Origin: Paenibacillus alba
GTDB taxonomy: Bacteria > Bacillota > Bacilli > Paenibacillales > NBRC-103111
NCBI RefSeq assembly: GCF_013204855.1
Contig: NZ_JABMKZ010000003.1
Coordinates: forward strand, 310,001-374,000
Reading direction: 5' to 3'
Length of the DNA stretch: 64,000 nucleotides
Part shown: positions 60,841 to 64,000 of the stretch, in pieces
Numbering within the stretch: the first letter of the stretch is position 1
How the letters are laid out: each line of letters opens with the position of its first letter
Notes under the pieces: generated by a model
Databases searched by the model: none
Seen by the model: the letters and a program-made list of their open reading frames with translations, nothing else
What the model was told of the DNA's origin: nothing
Program-made: the position numbers and the translations under genes

Positions 60841-61131
60841 TTACTTGATTTGGTATAGCGAAGCAAGGCAATCGACGAACATTTTATTGTATTCCTCGCG
60901 GGAATAGTCTTGGTTGCAGGCAATGTTTCGTCCAAGGAATTGGAACCAGGTGATTTCGGTGGGAACTTTTTTGTAAACAAATTTTTCGTTTTGGATGAGG
61001 AAGGTTTCGTTCTCGTAATACGGTACGTTGTCAAATTGGAGAGCTTGTTCACCTTTTTGTTCGCTTACTAATGTAGCCAATAGGATGAGCATTCGGTACG
61101 GATCACGGAATATTTCATATTGTTCAGTCAT
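60841..61131 (-). CDS. Uncharacterised protein, 96 residues
   Basis: The protein begins MTEQYEIFRDPYRMLILLAT and has aromatic stretches (EITWFQFLGRNIACNQDY). AGGAG precedes the ATG at 61131, so the 3-codon longer frame is not used. No membrane segment is evident. It is a single gene on the minus strand in a row of small genes that includes the SASP gene. No family recognised. Confidence 0.6.
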   Translation of the reverse strand: MTEQYEIFRDPYRMLILLATLVSEQKGEQALQFDNVPYYENETFLIQNEKFVYKKVPTEITWFQFLGRNIACNQDYSREEYNKMFVDCLASLYQIK

Positions 61132-61257
61132 GGTTAACACTCCTTTAGCAGATAGCGGTCAAAGACATCATACTAAAGCTTCCAGCTGAAAAGAATACGC
61201 TCATGCAAACTGGTGAGGAATTTGAAGGAAGATAGGATAATTTTGAAGGTAAAAAAG

Positions 61258-61306
61258 AAAAAGACTGATAAACACTCTAAGGAGGATCGAGTGAATCAGT
61301 CTTTTT
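61258..61306 (-). terminator. Terminator of the SASP gene
   Basis: AAAAAGACTGAT pairs with ATCAGTCTTTTT; the stem is supported by CACTC/GAGTG inside. Confidence 0.85.
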
Positions 61307-61329
61307 GAGCTTGCTCCTACATCAAAGGA

Positions 61330-61539
61330 TTAGCGTTTAAAGCTGGAAAGTTGTTGCTCAGCTATTTGCACTAACCGTTTCGTAATGTTGCCGCCAATTG
61401 CGCCAGCATCACGTGTTGCCAAATTGCCGTTGTAGCCATTAGGGGAGAGAGGGACACCAATTTCCTGAGCGACTTCGTACTTCAGTTGATCCAATGCTGC
61501 CTTTGCTTGTTGCACGACTAAAGTGTTGTTTCTAGCCAT
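61330..61539 (-). CDS. Alpha/beta-type small acid-soluble spore protein
   Basis: This 69-residue DNA-binding protein coats and protects spore DNA. It has both family helices: VVQQAKAALDQLKYEVAQEI with the GPR protease-site region after it, and LATRDAGAIGGNITKRLVQI. It begins with AGGAG-spaced ATG and a sigma-G type promoter upstream, so it should be made in the forespore under sigma-G, which is encoded at 1286-2068. Length matches the family. Confidence 0.96.
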   Translation of the reverse strand: MARNNTLVVQQAKAALDQLKYEVAQEIGVPLSPNGYNGNLATRDAGAIGGNITKRLVQIAEQQLSSFKR

Positions 61540-61570
61540 TCAAATCATCTCCTTTTTTTTGGTACACCAG

Positions 61571-61599
61571 TATTATTTGAATGTTCAGATTATTTATTC
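61571..61599 (-). promoter_or_regulatory. Sigma-G type promoter of the SASP gene
   Basis: On the minus strand GAATA (61599-61595) and AATAATA (61577-61571) are separated by 17 bases, similar to the sigma-G pattern GHATR, 17-18 bases, CATNNTA. Confidence 0.6.
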
Positions 61600-61670
61600 G
61601 TGTTTTCCCAAAAAAATTTAATTTCTTTTTCTGATGACTGAAACGCGACCCTGCAAACGCAATAAACCCC

Positions 61671-61696
61671 CATCCTGTTAAGGGTGGGGGGAAATT
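61671..61696 (-). terminator. Terminator of the acidic small gene
   Basis: CCCCCATCC pairs with GGGTGGGGG; on the minus strand TTTATT follows. Confidence 0.65.
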
Positions 61697-61716
61697 TATA
61701 TTTGAAAATAAAAGGA

Positions 61717-61872
61717 TTATTCCTCTTCGGATTCTTCGCTTTCTTCTGCAGCAGCAACTTCTTCAAGCGCTTCTGCCACTTCTTCAGTCGCTTCTTCGCT
61801 CACCACTTCTTCGGCGGACTCTTCGGCGATTTCTTCTTCGTTCTGGGATACTACTTCTTCCTCTTGGCTCAT
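61717..61872 (-). CDS. Very acidic small protein, 51 residues, Glu-rich
   Basis: A minus-strand frame begins at ATG 61872, 9 bases after a strong AGGAGG, and ends at TAA 61717-61719. The protein has 24 Glu in 51 residues and no Lys, Arg or His (start MSQEEEVVSQNEEEIAEESA). It is probably disordered. The plus-strand frame in the same place is Phe/Cys-rich and has no ribosome binding site, so it is rejected. Its terminator and single-gene setting support it. Function unknown. Confidence 0.6.
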   Translation of the reverse strand: MSQEEEVVSQNEEEIAEESAEEVVSEEATEEVAEALEEVAAAEESEESEEE

Positions 61873-62144
61873 GTATTGTCACCTCCTCTGATACGTATAG
61901 TAACATTCTAACACGTCTATTGGGCTATACAAGTAGCTAGAAAGCTGTCTTGATAGATTTAATTAAATCTTAATCTGTTTGTCATACTATGAAAAATAAG
62001 AGTAGCATTTGTTGTCATTCCATGCGGTAAAACCGTATATTTTCGCCGGCTTTTTCTAGGAAGCATGTTTTATTTTTCGGATGAATATATATGAGGCGAA
62101 GCAGCAAAAGGTTTACATTTGCTAAGCTGATTGGAGGATTCCGA

Positions 62145-62471
62145 ATGAACCGGTCGGATGTGATTTTGGAGCTGCAGCTTGTACCCGAGTTGCTTAGGCA
62201 GGCAGAAGCGATTTATGTGGATGCGCTGTCTGAGTTATCCTGGGCAAAGCATCAGCTTTTGGCCAAGGAATGTGAAGTGATTGGGGATGGATTGGTCACA
62301 GGAAAGAATGAGCTTCAACGCCAAGCTGAAATGTGGCCACACACGAAAGAGCTGCAGCAACAGGTACTGCGGATGGAAGATGCTCTTGAGCATACGAAGG
62401 TTGAGTTCCATTTCTACAAGCGAAAGCTAGAGAATTTACAAACGATTGCCAAGCTAATGACAATTTTATAG
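62145..62471 (+). CDS. Coiled-coil protein of unknown function, 108 residues
   Basis: ATG at 62145 lies 10 bases after GGAGG. The protein begins MNRSDVILELQLVPELLRQA and is almost wholly helical with heptads (ELQQQVLRMEDALEHTKVEF). It is cytosolic by composition. The upstream in-frame ATG at 62091 has no ribosome binding site. A terminator follows. No family is recognised. Confidence 0.6.
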   Translation: MNRSDVILELQLVPELLRQAEAIYVDALSELSWAKHQLLAKECEVIGDGLVTGKNELQRQAEMWPHTKELQQQVLRMEDALEHTKVEFHFYKRKLENLQTIAKLMTIL

Positions 62472-62490
62472 GTGGAATGAATCTGGAAGT

Positions 62491-62517
62491 CTGCAATCAT
62501 TGGATTGCAGGCTTTTT
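62491..62517 (+). terminator. Terminator after the coiled-coil gene
   Basis: CTGCAATC pairs with GATTGCAG, then GCTTTTT. The arm sequence recalls the CTGCA palindromes elsewhere. Confidence 0.8.
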
Positions 62518-62633
62518 AATATGGAAGGAAGCAAATGAAAAATTTGTTTCTGATATACGGTTACAGTCCAAGGCAGTTGTGCATCCTAAGGGTAGAATAT
62601 GTCAAATGCCAAGTTTCGGGAGGATTTTATCAA

Positions 62634-63185
62634 ATGAAATCAATGAAGATGTTGATGACGGTTAGTTTAGGATTAATGGTGCTTACAGGATGCCAAAGTG
62701 TTAGAAGTGCTTCGACGAAAGAAGCGGCTGCACCACCCAAAGATGTGGAAGTTACGATGATTGGAACGAATGGCCAGTCAGTGGGAACGGCGAAGTTAAG
62801 TGCTGTTCCGGAGGGAGTGCTTGTTAACCTTCAGGTTAGCGGTTTAACTCCTGGTGCTCATGGTTTTCATATTCACGAGAAAGCCATTTGTGAAGCACCA
62901 ACGTTTGATTCAGCAGGAGCTCACTTCAATCCGATGAAGAAAGAGCATGGTTTTCTGAATCCTAAAGGTTTTCATGCAGGAGATCTTCCTAATCTGATTG
63001 TTGATGAGAAGGGAGTTGGAACCATTTCTGCTATAACCAAAACGGTTGTGCTTCAACCGGACAAACCTAACTCCTTATTCAAGCCCGGAGGCACCAGTAT
63101 CGTCATCCACGAACAGGCTGATGATCTGAAGACAGATCCATCCGGCAATTCTGGTAAACGGATTGCTTGTGGTGCTGTGAAATAA
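62634..63185 (+). CDS. sodC: Cu/Zn superoxide dismutase lipoprotein
   Basis: This 183-residue lipoprotein (lipobox VLTGC near residue 20) dismutates superoxide outside the membrane. All metal ligands are visible: HGFHIHE for copper, the bridging His in AHFNP, EHGF and FHAGD for zinc with Asp, and the late copper His in SIVIHEQADD. The two Cys of the usual disulfide are in KAICEAP and RIACGAV. The start is ATG 62634 with GGGAGG upstream; the longer frame to 62535 is not used. It precedes the Gln/Ser/Gly repeat gene by 22 bases. Confidence 0.93.
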   Translation: MKSMKMLMTVSLGLMVLTGCQSVRSASTKEAAAPPKDVEVTMIGTNGQSVGTAKLSAVPEGVLVNLQVSGLTPGAHGFHIHEKAICEAPTFDSAGAHFNPMKKEHGFLNPKGFHAGDLPNLIVDEKGVGTISAITKTVVLQPDKPNSLFKPGGTSIVIHEQADDLKTDPSGNSGKRIACGAVK

Positions 63186-63207
63186 GGGAAGGAGCGATAT
63201 TGACATC

Positions 63208-63933
63208 ATGATCAAAACACAAGATCTCAAGCTGCAAATGGACGAGTTAACAAAGCAAAACGATATGGTGCTCATAGAGCTCGAACAAGTGAAGAAGATG
63301 TTGATCAATGGCGCTCAAAGCTCACAAGGCACCCAAGAGCAGCAGCAATCGTCAGGCGATGATCAACAGCAGCAAGGCCAAAGGCAGCAGGATCAAGGTC
63401 AAGGTCAAGATCAGAACTCAAATCAATTTCAAGATCAAAACCAAGGCAGTCAAGGTGGGCAAGGCAGTCAAAACAGTCAAGGAGGCCAAAGCAGTCAAGG
63501 CAGCCAAAGCGGTCAAGGCAGTCAAAGCAGTCAAGGCGGTCAAAGCAGTCAAGGCAGTCAAGGCGGTCAAAGCAGTCAAAGCAGTCAAGGTGGTCAAAGC
63601 AGCCAAAGCAGCCAAAGCGGTCAAGGCAGTCAAAGCAGCCAAAGCAGCCAAAGCAGCCAAAGCGGTCAAGGCAGTCAAAGCAACCAAAACAGTCAAGGCA
63701 GCAACGGATCAAATTCACAGCAAGTGACGGATCTGGCCAATGAGTTATTGAAAATCAAAGATTTAGTTGAGAAATTGGAACAAAAAACATCGCAATATGT
63801 CAGCAGTCAATCGAACGGAACGTTGACAGAGAAGGATGCCGTTAATCTTATTTTGACTTTAATGAATGGCATGGTGGATTGGGCAAGTGAGTTCGTCTCC
63901 TCCAAAGCATCCTCAAATGGACAGTTACAATAG
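63208..63933 (+). CDS. Gln/Ser/Gly repeat protein with helical ends
   Basis: This 241-residue protein has a coiled-coil start (LKLQMDELTKQNDMVLIELEQ), a low-complexity middle made of (Q-G/S-S/G) triplets over about residues 75-170, and a helical end (LANELLKIKDLVEKLEQKT). The DNA is built from near-exact 9-base units such as AGTCAAGGC, so all frames stay open there. No signal peptide is seen. It is close behind sodC and may share its transcript; the 3' end has a terminator. Similar Gln-rich proteins are found around spores, but that is only a guess. Confidence 0.65.
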   Translation: MIKTQDLKLQMDELTKQNDMVLIELEQVKKMLINGAQSSQGTQEQQQSSGDDQQQQGQRQQDQGQGQDQNSNQFQDQNQGSQGGQGSQNSQGGQSSQGSQSGQGSQSSQGGQSSQGSQGGQSSQSSQGGQSSQSSQSGQGSQSSQSSQSSQSGQGSQSNQNSQGSNGSNSQQVTDLANELLKIKDLVEKLEQKTSQYVSSQSNGTLTEKDAVNLILTLMNGMVDWASEFVSSKASSNGQLQ

Positions 63934-63940
63934 AGCAATC

Positions 63941-63988
63941 AAAAAAAGACAAAAGAGCCGCCGACAGCAGCTATTTTGTCTTTTTTTG
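63941..63988 (+). terminator. Terminator after the repeat protein gene
   Basis: AAAAAAAGACAAAA pairs with TTTTGTCTTTTTTT around a GC-rich loop. Confidence 0.85.
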
Positions 63989-64000
63989 TCGAAATTATTT

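Noticed and set aside
61684-61911. A Phe/Cys-rich 75-residue plus-strand protein
   Set aside because: The opposite strand has the acidic frame with a strong AGGAGG site; the plus frame has none and reads as the complement of GAA codons.
63305-63727. Cys/Asp-rich or Ala/Leu/Thr-rich minus-strand frames and a Lys/Ala/Val-rich plus frame over the repeat gene
   Set aside because: They are translations of the 9-base DNA repeat in other frames, without start signals.

Overview
The window looks like a chromosomal segment of a Gram-positive, endospore-forming member of the Paenibacillaceae, most likely Paenibacillus or a close relative. The evidence is the sporulation block spoIIGA-sigE-sigG, the ylm/sepF/divIVA division block, a T-box before ileS, an acetylase-type diaminopimelate (DAP) branch, an alpha/beta-type small acid-soluble spore protein and GGAGG ribosome binding sites throughout. 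The genus is inferred from gene order and protein similarity recalled from memory; no search was run.

Layout. 1-13.1 kb: the 3' end of spoIIGA, sigE, sigG, then ylmC-pgeF-ylmE-sepF-ylmG-ylmH-divIVA, a T-box leader with ileS, a reversed DksA-like gene, lspA, rluD and patA. 13.4-19.1 kb, minus strand: dapH-dapL, which with patA make up the N-acetyl branch of lysine/DAP synthesis, and a heterodimeric ABC exporter. 19.2-28.2 kb: a PyrR-attenuated pyrimidine operon, pyrR-B-C-carA-carB-F-E, without pyrP, pyrK or pyrD. 28.2-34.0 kb: a c-di-GMP-I riboswitch before a YjfB-like motility gene, a LysR regulator divergent from a DapA-like lyase plus RidA, a 1.2-kb repeat-rich gap, a GNAT acetyltransferase and an M20 dipeptidase.

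34.3-50.2 kb is the most unusual part. It holds two consecutive envelope-transport modules. Module A is a MacB-like system: ATPase, lipoprotein adaptor, 972-residue double-FtsX permease, second ATPase, solute-binding lipoprotein, and a 716-residue secreted multi-domain protein. Module B is an RND transporter, a lipoprotein adaptor and a 583-residue secreted protein that resembles the one in module A. Each transporter is therefore paired with an adaptor and with a related exported protein of beta-sandwich type. Module B has three TATGAC repeats at exact 11-bp pitch before its promoter.

50.3-55.6 kb: initiator tRNA-Met and tRNA-Ile2, then accessory genes (DUF2277, DUF1906, cupredoxin, secreted protein, hydrolase, phosphoesterase). 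55.6-60.0 kb: an AT-rich accessory island starting with a frameshifted IS91-like transposase and ending at tRNA-Val; it holds small, partly overlapping unknown genes. 60.2-64.0 kb: small spore-related or hypothetical genes, Cu/Zn superoxide dismutase and a Gln/Ser/Gly repeat protein.

Three repeat systems stand out. A 39-bp hairpin unit is arrayed before sigE; its last copy carries the Shine-Dalgarno, and a near copy sits before divIVA. Two four-palindrome modules 18 kb apart have identical 51/61/51-bp spacing. Four exact 112-bp tandem repeats each carry two stem-loops.
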